Source: Alcanivoracaceae bacterium (GTDB taxonomy: Bacteria; Pseudomonadota; Gammaproteobacteria; Pseudomonadales; Alcanivoracaceae). From it: 64,000 bases of DNA. The stretch is from contig JARGOL010000001.1 in assembly GCA_029212745.1 (NCBI GenBank), positions 353,948 through 417,947 on the forward strand, written 5' to 3'. Of the stretch, positions 7,884-16,118 are shown piece after piece (positions within the stretch are counted from its first letter, which is position 1; each line of letters starts with the position of its first letter). The notes beneath the pieces were generated by a model. That model saw only the letters and a program-made list of their open reading frames with translations, was not told the origin of the DNA and did not search any database. The translations under genes and the position numbers were made by a program.

Positions 7884-9089
7884 ATGAATACACAGAACCC
7901 TGCCCTGCCCCTCCAGGGCATCCGCGTCATCGAAATGGGCCAGCTGCTGGCTGGCCCCTTCACCGGCACCCTGCTGGGCTACTTCGGCGCCGATGTCATC
8001 AAGGTGGAACCCCCCGGCGGCGACCCCATTCGCGGCTGGCGCACGCTGGACGACAGCGGCACCTCATTCTGGTGGCGCTCCCTGGGCCGCAACAAGAAAT
8101 GCGTGACGCTGGACCTGAAACAGGACGCTGGCGTGGACCTGGCGCGCCAGCTTATCGACGGTGCCGATGTGGTGATCGAGAATTTCCGCCCCGGCACCAT
8201 GGAGGCCTGGGGGCTCGGCCCGGAGCAGTTCAAGCAAAGCAACCCCGGCCTGGTTTATACCCGGATTTCCGGTTACGGACAGACCGGCCCCTATGCGCCA
8301 CGCCCCGGTTATGCCTCGGTGTGCGAAGGCATTGGCGGCTTTCGACATGTCAACGGCTTCCCGGGTGAGCGGCCAGTGCGCCCCAACCTGTCCATGGGCG
8401 ACACCGTAGCCGGCATCCACGCCGCCCTGGGCATCATGATGGCGCTGTTCCAGCGCCAGCGCGGCGGCACCGGGCAAGTGGTCGACGTCGCCCTCTACGA
8501 AGCCGTGTTCAACCTGCTGGAAGCGGTGATCCCGGAATACGACGGCGCCGGCCAGGTGCGTGGTGCCTCCGGCTCCACGGTCACCGGCATTGTGCCCACC
8601 AACACCTACCGTTGTTCGGATGACAAGTACGTCATCATTGGCGGTAACGGCGACTCCATCTTCAAACGCCTGATGACGGCGGCGGGTCGTGCGGACATGG
8701 CCGACGATGCGCGCCTGTCCAGCAACGCCGGGCGCGTCACCCATGAACAGGAAATCGATGCCGCCCTGGAAAACTGGTGCGCCAGCCACAGCAGCAGCGA
8801 GATTCTTGCCACCCTGGACGAGGCGCGGGTACCGGCAGGCCCGATCTACAGCGCCGCCGACATGGTGGCTGACCCGCATTTCCAGGCCCGCGGCCTGTTC
8901 GAGCAGGTGGAGATCAACGGCAAGCCGCTGAAGATTCCGGCCATTTTACCGAAACTGGCCGACACCCCGGGCGGCACGCGCTGGCCCGGTCCTGATGTGG
9001 GTGCCCATAACGACGAGGTCCTGCGCCGGGATTTGGGGCTGGACGATGCCACCTATGCCGCACTCAAGGCGTCCGGCGTGATCGGCTGA
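7884..9089 (+). CDS. CaiB/BaiF-family CoA-transferase (class III)
   Basis: A 401-residue class III CoA-transferase that moves CoA between an acyl-CoA and a carboxylic acid through a covalent aspartyl intermediate. The start IRVIEMGQLLAGPFTGTLLGYFGADVIKVE and the run of motifs WWRSLGRNKK, LDLK and VVIENFRPG are diagnostic. The expected catalytic Asp is at about 173 in LSMGDTVAG. Formyl-CoA:oxalate, succinyl-CoA:glutarate and citramalate transferases are all possible, and the sequence alone does not decide the substrate. A GntR-type palindrome upstream suggests carbon-source control. No dehydrogenase or hydratase partner lies beside it. Confidence 0.88.
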   Translation: MNTQNPALPLQGIRVIEMGQLLAGPFTGTLLGYFGADVIKVEPPGGDPIRGWRTLDDSGTSFWWRSLGRNKKCVTLDLKQDAGVDLARQLIDGADVVIENFRPGTMEAWGLGPEQFKQSNPGLVYTRISGYGQTGPYAPRPGYASVCEGIGGFRHVNGFPGERPVRPNLSMGDTVAGIHAALGIMMALFQRQRGGTGQVVDVALYEAVFNLLEAVIPEYDGAGQVRGASGSTVTGIVPTNTYRCSDDKYVIIGGNGDSIFKRLMTAAGRADMADDARLSSNAGRVTHEQEIDAALENWCASHSSSEILATLDEARVPAGPIYSAADMVADPHFQARGLFEQVEINGKPLKIPAILPKLADTPGGTRWPGPDVGAHNDEVLRRDLGLDDATYAALKASGVIG

Positions 9090-9121
9090 GGCAACAGAAA
9101 CACGGTTGCTGTATACCCGGA

Positions 9122-9150
9122 TTGACCGCCTGGTCATGATTGGCTAGCTT
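9122..9150 (+). promoter_or_regulatory. possible sigma-70 promoter ahead of the 60-aa membrane gene
   Basis: TTGACC (9122-9127), a 17-nt spacer and TAGCTT (9145-9150) lie 57 nt before the ATG at 9207. The -35 is good and the -10 is poor. Confidence 0.35.
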
Positions 9151-9206
9151 TTCCCCATACCCGCGCGCTACACAAGGGTATTCCCCGGGAAAAACGGACG
9201 CATTCC

Positions 9207-9389
9207 ATGACCATGATGACAATAATGACTGTAGTGGTGCTGGTTCTGGGCCTGACGCTGATCGCGGCGGGCGCCTGGTTCCAGCTCAACCGGCGCAAGC
9301 TGGCATCGGACCCGGTACTGATCACCAGCTGCTACCTGTGGGGCGGCGCGCTGGTCGCGGCCAACCTGGCCATTCCGGCACTGGCCTGA
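9207..9389 (+). CDS. Small predicted membrane protein (60 aa)
   Basis: A short frame encoding a methionine-rich start, a first hydrophobic helix (VVVLVLGLTLIAAGAWF), a basic turn (NRRK) and a second hydrophobic stretch (SCYLWGGALVAANLAIPALA). The two-helix hairpin with an intervening basic loop looks like a genuine small membrane protein. The ribosome binding site is poor, although a promoter-like pair lies upstream. It ends one base before the 3' end of the hemoglobin gene on the other strand. No family recognised; it could still be a chance frame in a GC-rich gap. Confidence 0.4.
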   Translation: MTMMTIMTVVVLVLGLTLIAAGAWFQLNRRKLASDPVLITSCYLWGGALVAANLAIPALA

Positions 9390-9390
9390 G

Positions 9391-9837
9391 TCAGGCCTTG
9401 CCGCCGGGCAGCGTTGCCAGCTGCTGGTAAAGATTATCCATCACCCGTGCGGCGATGTGCCGTGCGCGGTCTGTTTTCGGTCCGCTGAAATGGGCCTCTG
9501 CCACCGCAAAGAAGTGCCCCAGCCATGCCTCATGCTGGGCGCCACCCAGGGCGCGCCGGGCGTGGAGCTGCCGGTGCCGCGCCATGGTATGGCGCTGATA
9601 GCCCGCCTCGCCCAGCAGCATCTTGCGCCAGTAGGCACTGATCAGGGGCAGGTGCGCCTCCAGCGAGATGCCCGCCACCTCGGTGAAATACGGCGCCAAT
9701 GACGGGTCCGCCAGCAGGCGCTGGTAAAACAGGTGAACGAACCGGTCGATGTGCTCGGCAGTGTCCAGATCCGGCAAGCCGCGGCGGTGTGCCGATGGCC
9801 GGCCTCCGGCGGGTGGCCATTGATGTGCTATTGTCAT
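9391..9837 (-). CDS. Group III truncated hemoglobin
   Basis: A 148-residue globin. FVHLFYQRLLADPSLAPYF (about 33-51, with the B10-type Tyr38), AHLPLISAYWRKMLLG and the region around the candidate proximal His88 (ARHRQLH) match the 2/2 globins of group III. The C-terminal helices continue with WLGHFFAVAEAHF. Members of this group bind O2, NO or CO with high affinity and are implicated in NO or redox protection; the role here is inferred. The first 22 residues are low-complexity and may be an over-extended start. Transcribed away from a small exported-protein gene, with 30 nt between the starts. Confidence 0.8.
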   Translation of the reverse strand: MTIAHQWPPAGGRPSAHRRGLPDLDTAEHIDRFVHLFYQRLLADPSLAPYFTEVAGISLEAHLPLISAYWRKMLLGEAGYQRHTMARHRQLHARRALGGAQHEAWLGHFFAVAEAHFSGPKTDRARHIAARVMDNLYQQLATLPGGKA

Positions 9838-9867
9838 TGCAGGTCTCTTCGCAGGAGGAATGTACTC

Positions 9868-10197
9868 ATGCGCCCGTCACCATTGATTATCGCTGCACTG
9901 CTGTTTGCCAGTACGCCGGCGCTGGCCGACGACAGCGGCTTGCAGGAGCTGGATGCCCGGCAAATGGAGCAGCAGGCCGTGGGCAACAGCCTTGCTCCCA
10001 TGGCCGCAGACCAGTCGCGGCAACTGGAAACACTGGAAACCGTGGAAGAACAGCAGCGTTACCTGCCGGATGTTGAATACGTGGCACGGCCAGACGCTCC
10101 CACGCTGCCGGTGGACACTGGCGTTTCCCCGGCCCAGCAGCAATTCCTGCAGAGCCTGATCAACACCATTGGTGGCGTTGCCGAGGGTGCGCGCTGA
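9868..10197 (+). CDS. Small exported protein of unknown function (109 aa)
   Basis: ATG 9868 follows a textbook GCAGGAGGAA site. The product has a signal peptide ending at TPALA, then a short acidic, glutamine-rich mature chain (LQELDARQMEQQ, QLETLETVEEQQ) likely to form a coiled coil, and a C-terminal helix (QQFLQSLINTIGG). No cysteines, no recognised family. The stop TGA is immediately followed by the complement of the stop of the opposing DUF962 gene, so the two genes abut tail to tail. Periplasmic location is inferred. Confidence 0.65.
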   Translation: MRPSPLIIAALLFASTPALADDSGLQELDARQMEQQAVGNSLAPMAADQSRQLETLETVEEQQRYLPDVEYVARPDAPTLPVDTGVSPAQQQFLQSLINTIGGVAEGAR

Positions 10198-10515
10198 CTA
10201 CCAGTCGATCCGGCCCACCAGCATGTCCTTGAACATGACGAAATCACCGGCCAGCGAATACCACGGATACTGGAACGTGGCCGGACGGTTCTTCTCGAAC
10301 ACAAAGTGGCCAACCCAGGCAAAGCCATAGCCCACCACCGGCAACAGCAACAGCCCCCACCAGTTGGCCGTGACCAGCGTCCACACCAGCGTGGCAATCA
10401 CCAGCGAGGTGCCGACAAAGTGCAGGCGCCGGCAGGTCGGATGCCCATGCTCCTGCAGGTAGAACGGGTAGAATTCGGCAAAGCTCTGGAAATCGGATTG
10501 TTTGATGGCTGACAT
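10198..10515 (-). CDS. DUF962/Mpo1-like membrane protein
   Basis: A 105-residue protein of the DUF962 (YGL010w/Mpo1-like) family. It opens with FQSFAEFYPFYLQEHGHPTCRRLHFVGT, the signature of this family including the conserved His residues, followed by two hydrophobic helices and HFVFEKNRPATFQYPWYSLAGDFVMF. Yeast Mpo1 is an Fe-dependent alpha-oxidase of 2-hydroxy fatty acids; bacterial members are untested as far as I know. ATG 10515 is preceded by AGGAGG, so the longer frame from 10584 is rejected. Confidence 0.85.
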   Translation of the reverse strand: MSAIKQSDFQSFAEFYPFYLQEHGHPTCRRLHFVGTSLVIATLVWTLVTANWWGLLLLPVVGYGFAWVGHFVFEKNRPATFQYPWYSLAGDFVMFKDMLVGRIDW

Positions 10516-10639
10516 GGTCGGCCTCCTGGTCAGATATCTGTATGTATTGTCCGAGTTTGCCACGGTTATGGCGTGAAGGGCCATTGACCCCGATCATGGT
10601 CACCGCACAATGGACAGCCTGTGCATTCGGGAGTATTCC

Positions 10640-11860
10640 ATGGCATTACCCGCGTTCCCCCGCCGTCTGTTGACCTCACCCAGCGTCAAGATCCCGCGGC
10701 CCCTGAGCCGTATCACTGCACGCGGCGATGAAGCAGACATCCATGCGGCCGGCCTTGTCGAAAGCAACCGGGAAGCCATCTGGCGCGCCCACAAGGGCCT
10801 GTATGCCACTGGCATGAGCCCGGGCATCAGCCTGGCCTTGCGACGCCAGGGCGAGCTGTTCTACGACCGTGCCATGGGCTTCAGTCGCATGCGCGACCAG
10901 CAGCCGCTGCAGGTGGACACGCCGGTGTGCCTGTTTTCCGCGTCCAAGGCGGTGACCGCCATGCTGGTGCATCACCTGGTGGAACGGGGCGAAGTGGACC
11001 TGGAAAAACCACTGGCCTATTACGTCCCGGAATACGGCGCCCATGGCAAGCATCGCACCACCGTCATGCACCTGCTCACCCACCGCGGCGGCGTACCGCG
11101 CATCCAGGAAGATGTGGGCCCGGAAGACCTGTTCGACGTGCAGAAAGTCACCGAGATGATGACGGCGGCGAAACCCGACAACCCGGGACGCCGACAGGCC
11201 TACCATGCCATCACTGCCGGATTCGTGCTGGGCGCCCTGATCGAGGCGGTAACCGGCGAGGACATCAATACCCTGCTTGATACGGTTATCCGCAAACCCA
11301 TGGGCATGAAATATTTCAGCTTCGGCCTGGAGCAGGGTGAGCCGGCAGAAAATGTGGTCACAGGGCTCAAGCTGGGCGCCGTGGACACCTACCTGAAGTA
11401 CGCCGTGGGCGGCCCCCTTGAGCAGGTGGTCGAGGTGTCCAACGACCCGCGCTTTCGCCAGATCGCCATCCCGGCGGGGAATCTGTATGCCACCGCCGAG
11501 GAAGCCAGCCGTTTCTTCCAGATGCTGCTCAACGACGGGCGCTGGCAGGACAAGCAGATATTCCGCCCGGAAACGGTGCGCCGTGCGACCACGGCGGTAA
11601 AACCGGCACGCTTTGACCGGACACTGATGCTGCCCCTGCAGTTTTCACCGGGTTTCATGCTTGGCCAGAAGACGGTCAGCCTGTACGGCCCGGGGACGCC
11701 CCAGGCGTTTGGTCACTTGGGCTTCATCAGCATCTACTGCTGGGCGGACCCGCAGCGCGACCTGAGCGGCGCGCTGCTGACCACCGGCAAGGGCCTGATC
11801 GGCCCTCACCTGCCATCCCTGGTGCGGCTGCAGATGGTGATCAACCGCAACACCCTGTAG
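10640..11860 (+). CDS. Serine hydrolase of the class C beta-lactamase/EstB family, cytoplasmic
   Basis: A 406-residue penicillin-binding-protein-fold hydrolase. The nucleophile motif is SASK (Ser100-x-x-Lys103) and the second-box tyrosine is probably Tyr188 in YHAITAGFVLGAL. LLTHRGGVPR and GNLYATAEEASRFFQMLLN are further family landmarks. There is no signal peptide, so an esterase or amidase role in the cytoplasm is more likely than antibiotic resistance. ATG 10640 has GGGAG (10629-10633) just upstream. The stop lies 2 nt from the convergent BCCT gene. Substrate unknown. Confidence 0.85.
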   Translation: MALPAFPRRLLTSPSVKIPRPLSRITARGDEADIHAAGLVESNREAIWRAHKGLYATGMSPGISLALRRQGELFYDRAMGFSRMRDQQPLQVDTPVCLFSASKAVTAMLVHHLVERGEVDLEKPLAYYVPEYGAHGKHRTTVMHLLTHRGGVPRIQEDVGPEDLFDVQKVTEMMTAAKPDNPGRRQAYHAITAGFVLGALIEAVTGEDINTLLDTVIRKPMGMKYFSFGLEQGEPAENVVTGLKLGAVDTYLKYAVGGPLEQVVEVSNDPRFRQIAIPAGNLYATAEEASRFFQMLLNDGRWQDKQIFRPETVRRATTAVKPARFDRTLMLPLQFSPGFMLGQKTVSLYGPGTPQAFGHLGFISIYCWADPQRDLSGALLTTGKGLIGPHLPSLVRLQMVINRNTL

Positions 11861-11862
11861 CG

Positions 11863-13470
11863 TCAGGCAGCCTTGAGCCTGAGCAACAGGTGCTCATGAT
11901 TGAGGGCCTTGAACAGGCTCACGCACATCAACAAGAGCACCACAGTGAATGGCAATCCGACACTGATGGCGCCCGCCTGCAGGGCGCCCAGCGCCTGCTC
12001 ACCACCGCCAAACAACAGGGCCCCGGCGATCACGCCTTCCATGGTGGCCCAGAAAATGCGCTGCGGCACCGGCGCATCCAGCTTGCCACCGGCGGTAATG
12101 CTGTCGATCACCAGCGATCCGGAGTCCGAGGAAGTGACAAAGAACACCAGCACCAGGACGATGCCCAGGAACGAGGTAATGTTCGTCAGGGGCAGGTTCT
12201 CCAGCATCTGGAACATGGCCAGGGAAACATCATCAATACCCTCGGTGAGGGCGCCGACCCCGTTCATGGCCTGCTCCACGGCACTGCCGCCGAACGCGCC
12301 CATCCATACCACCGTGATCAGGGTCGGAATCAGCAACACCGCAATGATGAATTCACGCACGGTACGTCCGCGTGACACGCGCGCAATGAACATGCCCACA
12401 AACGGCGACCAGGATATCCACCAGGCCCAATAGAACACCGTCCAGCCGTGGTACCAGGTTTCATCATCGCGGCCGACCCAGTTACTGAGCGAGAAAATAT
12501 TTTCCACATAGGACACCAACGTTGTCCCCATCCAGCCAAGAATGGCGACGGTGGATCCCGCCAGCACAACAAACAGCAGCAACACGGCGGCGATACCCAT
12601 ATTGATGTTGCTGAGCAGTTTGACGCCACCGTCGAGACCACGCACCACCGAGAAGATGGCCACTGCCGTCACGCCAATGATAATGGCGATCTGGGTGTTG
12701 ATCTGGTTGGGAATATCAAACAGGAATTCGAGGCCACCGCCGGCCTGCTTGGCACCGAAGCCAAGCGACGTGGCCAGACCGAAAATGGTCGCCACCACGG
12801 CCACGGTATCAATGATATGGCCGGGCCAGCCCCAGACGCGATCTCCCAGCAACGGATAGAAGGCCGAGCGAATGGTCAGCGGCATGTCCTTGTTATAGGC
12901 GAAAAAAGCCAGCGACAGGGCCACCACCGCATAGATCGCCCACGGGTGCAGCCCCCAGTGGAACATGGTGGCACCCATGGCCATGTGCGCACCGGCCTCG
13001 GTGTTGGCCTCAACGCCCAGCGGAGTGCCGTACCAGTCGGTGTAGTAGGCTACCGGCTCGGCTACCGACCAGAACATCAGGCCGATGCCCATACCGGCGG
13101 CAAAAAGCATGGCAAACCAGGAGAGGGTGGAAAACTCGGGCCGGGCATCGTCGCCGCCCAGCCGAATGCGGCCAAACGGCAGCACCACCAGAGTCAGGCA
13201 GAACAGCACAAAGAAGTTGCCCGCCACCATGAACAGCCAGTCAAAATTGTTGATCGCCCAGGTCTTGGTATCACCGAGGGCCGTGTTGGCCGATTCCGGG
13301 AACAGCAGCGTGCCAATCACGAATACCAGGATCAGCAGGCTGCTGAAGAAGAACACCGGGTTATGCAGATCCATACCCAGCATCTGCACATTGTCCTGGC
13401 CCACTTCAAATTCGGTTTCGTACTGGGCTTCCAGTTCTTCAATCTTTATCTCTGATTGTGTCTCTGACAT
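11863..13470 (-). CDS. BCCT-family transporter, glycine betaine/choline type
   Basis: A 535-residue, 12-helix secondary transporter. The family motif GMGIGLMFWSVAEP and the substrate-box segment YWAWWISWSPFVGMFIARVSRGRTVREF are both present. The glycine-rich GMGIG form in helix 3 is the one found in sodium-coupled betaine carriers such as BetP; proton-coupled choline carriers differ there. A hydrophilic N-terminal extension of about 35 acidic residues and a short C-terminus could serve osmosensing. ATG 13470 has GAGGAATG upstream. It lies 77 nt downstream of a porin gene in the same direction. Uptake of compatible solutes fits a marine organism; the exact substrate is inferred. Confidence 0.9.
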   Translation of the reverse strand: MSETQSEIKIEELEAQYETEFEVGQDNVQMLGMDLHNPVFFFSSLLILVFVIGTLLFPESANTALGDTKTWAINNFDWLFMVAGNFFVLFCLTLVVLPFGRIRLGGDDARPEFSTLSWFAMLFAAGMGIGLMFWSVAEPVAYYTDWYGTPLGVEANTEAGAHMAMGATMFHWGLHPWAIYAVVALSLAFFAYNKDMPLTIRSAFYPLLGDRVWGWPGHIIDTVAVVATIFGLATSLGFGAKQAGGGLEFLFDIPNQINTQIAIIIGVTAVAIFSVVRGLDGGVKLLSNINMGIAAVLLLFVVLAGSTVAILGWMGTTLVSYVENIFSLSNWVGRDDETWYHGWTVFYWAWWISWSPFVGMFIARVSRGRTVREFIIAVLLIPTLITVVWMGAFGGSAVEQAMNGVGALTEGIDDVSLAMFQMLENLPLTNITSFLGIVLVLVFFVTSSDSGSLVIDSITAGGKLDAPVPQRIFWATMEGVIAGALLFGGGEQALGALQAGAISVGLPFTVVLLLMCVSLFKALNHEHLLLRLKAA

Positions 13471-13515
13471 CTTTCATTCCTCATTCTGAGTCGACAATGC
13501 ATCACCAAACGACAA

Positions 13516-13536
13516 CCGGCGGAAACAGCCCGCCGG
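13516..13536 (-). terminator. hairpin between porin and BCCT genes
   Basis: CCGGCGG (13516-13522) pairs with CCGCCGG (13530-13536) just after the porin stop. On the minus strand it is followed by the mildly T-rich GTTGTCGTTT, so partial termination or attenuation before the transporter is possible. Confidence 0.35.
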
Positions 13537-13547
13537 TACATTGCCGG

Positions 13548-14738
13548 TCAGAAATAGAAATCGAAGGATGCATAGATGGTGCGGAAGTCAGCTTCGTAGA
13601 CATCGCCATAACTGCCGATGTCACCGTTCTGCCACAGGTATTCCAGATACAGCCAGCCAGGGCCGTACTGGTAGCTGACCCCCGGCGCATAGGCTTCCAC
13701 GTTTTCGGCCAGGTTGTTGCGCGTATCCGTTGAGGCACGGGACGCCTCGATGTAGTAGTTCCAGCGGTCCTTGCGCAGGCTCAGGTGAGCCACATGCCGC
13801 GTGGTCTCCACGTCCGTGTCAGCCGGACAACTGGTGCAATTGGCCAGCAAACTGGTCATATCGGAGAAGTCGCGACTGGCATCGATGTAGCGGTATTTGA
13901 AGTTGAAGCCCTTGTGGGTGAAGTAATAGTGCAGGTCCACGGCATCATGCTTGCCGTCGTCGTTCTGTGCGGCCGCTGTCTGCGCGGAAAGATCCTGCAT
14001 GCGCCCACGCTGGTATGACACACCGAGCGTGTGCGCGGCGGTTAGCTCAAAATCAAGATTGACCACACCGGTCTTTATCTTGCGGTAACTGGCCGATGTG
14101 TAGTCGTCTGCATTGCCGGGCACGCCATCCGGGTCAAAGGTGCCCTGCGTGCCCCAGTGGCCGTTGTCATCCACGGTGTCGGTGCTGGTCTCGCCCCAGT
14201 CATCCTGGTGGTAGTAGGCCAGGTCGTAGCTCAGGCGTGACTGGGAGCCAGACAGCTTGAGGCCCACATCCATCTGGTCACCGTAGCCCCCCTGGAGAAT
14301 ATCACCGGGCCAGAAGTTGGATGTCTTCCAGCCGAAAGGCACCTGGCTTTTACCGATCTTGAGACTGTTGTTTTCATTCAGGTCGTAACCGATCCACGCC
14401 TTGTGCATGGTGAAGTTGTCACCGCTGTTGTTGCGCGATGGTGCGCTGAATGAACCGGTACCAATTCGCATCTCCGCAGAAAAATGCCACGGACCATGAC
14501 TGCCGTCATCAGAGCCGTAGACCACCAGCGCCGGATCGGCAAAGCTGCCGCCGGTTTCCGCGTCCAGGTTTTCATCGAAAGCCGAGGACGGTCCGGAAAA
14601 ATCCGACTCCAGGGTATTCTGGTAAACCCACCAGACCCCGGCGCTCAACTCGGCACCGGCGCGAGCCGTGCCGGCCGTAACGGACAGCAGCGCGGCTGTC
14701 AGCATGCCCGCCGCACGAAAAACAACGTCTCGTTGCAT
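13548..14738 (-). CDS. Outer-membrane beta-barrel porin
   Basis: A 396-residue protein with a signal peptide ending at GTARA and a mature part made of alternating amphipathic strands (for example FSAEMRIGTG, HKAWIGYDL, SLKIGKSQVPFG). It ends in YASFDFYF, whose terminal Phe is the BAM recognition signal. A cysteine pair (CTSC) lies in a predicted outer loop near residue 305. I do not recognise a specific porin class. Because it precedes the BCCT transporter on the same strand, it may be the outer-membrane entry for the same solute; this is inference. Confidence 0.8.
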   Translation of the reverse strand: MQRDVVFRAAGMLTAALLSVTAGTARAGAELSAGVWWVYQNTLESDFSGPSSAFDENLDAETGGSFADPALVVYGSDDGSHGPWHFSAEMRIGTGSFSAPSRNNSGDNFTMHKAWIGYDLNENNSLKIGKSQVPFGWKTSNFWPGDILQGGYGDQMDVGLKLSGSQSRLSYDLAYYHQDDWGETSTDTVDDNGHWGTQGTFDPDGVPGNADDYTSASYRKIKTGVVNLDFELTAAHTLGVSYQRGRMQDLSAQTAAAQNDDGKHDAVDLHYYFTHKGFNFKYRYIDASRDFSDMTSLLANCTSCPADTDVETTRHVAHLSLRKDRWNYYIEASRASTDTRNNLAENVEAYAPGVSYQYGPGWLYLEYLWQNGDIGSYGDVYEADFRTIYASFDFYF

Positions 14739-14865
14739 AGCAGTTTCCCCACTTTAATGATCCCTCATTTACCGTAAGCACATCGCTGGCACCATGCAAA
14801 CTTCGGCGCAAAGCACTGCCAGCACGACGTTTCACGGCAGGGAACAAAACAGGGCGGCATAAAAA

Positions 14866-14885
14866 AAGCCGCTTTCCAGCGGCTT
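14866..14885 (-). terminator. Rho-independent terminator of hom-thrC
   Basis: AAGCCGCT (14866-14873) pairs perfectly with AGCGGCTT (14878-14885). On the minus strand the stem is followed by seven T residues (14861-14867), 38 nt after the thrC stop. Confidence 0.9.
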
Positions 14886-14922
14886 TCTTGACAGTACCTT
14901 CACCCGATCGGGCGTCCCGGAC

Positions 14923-16068
14923 TTACTCCATGTGTCCGAGAATCGCTTCTTTTACCGACCCCAGCGTGGCATCGATGGTGACCATACGCGCGTCCTGGCA
15001 CTGCTTGATGGCGGTATCAGGATCTTTCAGGCCGTTACCCGTCAGCGTACACACGACAGTGGATCCCTCCGGTATGCGCCCGGAGAGGATATCCCGCATG
15101 GCGCCGCCGATGGATGCTGCCGATGCCGGCTCACAGAAAACGCCTTCATGCTGGGCCAGCATGCGCTGCGCCTTGAGAATGTCCGCGTCTTCCAGTTCAT
15201 CAAACCAGCCGCCGGATTCTTCTTTCACCTTCCACGCCTGGTTCCAGCTTTGCGGGTTGCCAATACGAATGGCGGTGGCCACGGTTTCGGGATCCTTGAC
15301 CGCTTCGCCACGCATGAAGGGGGCGGAGCCCGAGGCCTGGTAGCCGACCATCACGGGACGGTTCCCCACCACCGGGCCGCCCGCGTAGCGGCAGTTGCCC
15401 TGGCAGAAGGAACAGGCTTCGGTGACATTCTGGCCACGCGGCGAGGAATACTCGCAATAACCAATCCAGTGCGCGGTAATGTTGCCCGCGTTGCCCACCG
15501 GCAGGCAGTGGTAATCCGGGGCGCGACCGAGCTCTTCCACAATCTCGAAGGCGGCCGTCTTCTGACCCTGCAACCGGTACGGGTTGACCGAATTGACGAT
15601 GGTCACGGGCGCCTGTTCAGCCACCTGCTTGACCAGCTCCATGCCTTCGTCAAAGTTGCCGCGAATCTGCAGCGTGACCGCGCCGTACATCATCGCCTGG
15701 GCCAGCTTGCCCATGGCGATCTTGCCCTCGGGGATGAGGACGAACGCCGTGATACCCGCACGGGCTGCATAGGCTGCTGCCGCCGCCGACGTATTGCCGG
15801 TGGACGCACAGATAATGGCGTTGCTGCCCTCTTCCACCGCCTTGGTCACGGCCATGGTCATGCCCCGGTCCTTGAAGGAACCAGTGGGGTTCAGGCCCTC
15901 ATACTTGACGTAGATATCCACGTCCTTGCCCAGCTGGCGCGGAATATTCTTCAGGCGGATCAGCGGCGTATTGCCCTCACCGAGGCTGATGATACGGGTG
16001 TCATCATTCACCGGCAGGTGATCGCGGTAGCGATTGATCAGGCCGGTGTATCGGTCGCGGAAAGCCAT
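14923..16068 (-). CDS. thrC: Threonine synthase, short type with a cysteine-rich insertion
   Basis: A PLP enzyme converting O-phosphohomoserine to threonine, 381 residues. The PLP lysine is Lys66 in NPTGSFKDRGM. ASTGNTSAAAAAYAARAG and the glycine loop VGNAGNITAHW bind substrate and cofactor phosphate. It belongs to the short (Bacillus-like) class, not the 430-470-residue class of enterics. Unusually, between ITAHWIGYCEY and RPVMVGYQA there is an extra segment of about 25 residues with cysteines at 205, 219, 222 and 226 (CxxC plus flanking Cys). It sits 50 nt downstream of hom and ends in a terminator, forming the hom-thrC operon. Confidence 0.93.
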   Translation of the reverse strand: MAFRDRYTGLINRYRDHLPVNDDTRIISLGEGNTPLIRLKNIPRQLGKDVDIYVKYEGLNPTGSFKDRGMTMAVTKAVEEGSNAIICASTGNTSAAAAAYAARAGITAFVLIPEGKIAMGKLAQAMMYGAVTLQIRGNFDEGMELVKQVAEQAPVTIVNSVNPYRLQGQKTAAFEIVEELGRAPDYHCLPVGNAGNITAHWIGYCEYSSPRGQNVTEACSFCQGNCRYAGGPVVGNRPVMVGYQASGSAPFMRGEAVKDPETVATAIRIGNPQSWNQAWKVKEESGGWFDELEDADILKAQRMLAQHEGVFCEPASAASIGGAMRDILSGRIPEGSTVVCTLTGNGLKDPDTAIKQCQDARMVTIDATLGSVKEAILGHME

Positions 16069-16118
16069 GGCATTGTCTCTCGTTTGTCAGTCTTGCTCGT
16101 TAATCGGTACTGCGTTCT

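Noticed and set aside
5852-7969. 705-codon minus-strand frame opposite the exported protein gene
   Set aside because: The plus-strand gene has a ribosome binding site and signal peptide; the minus frame has neither and would overlap the CoA-transferase start.
10640-11860. Beta-lactamase (antibiotic resistance) reading of the serine hydrolase
   Set aside because: No signal peptide, and the motif set fits EstB-type esterases as well; resistance is not supported.
12448-13455. 335-codon plus-strand frame opposite the BCCT transporter
   Set aside because: His/Gln/Arg-rich shadow of a transporter with complete family motifs.
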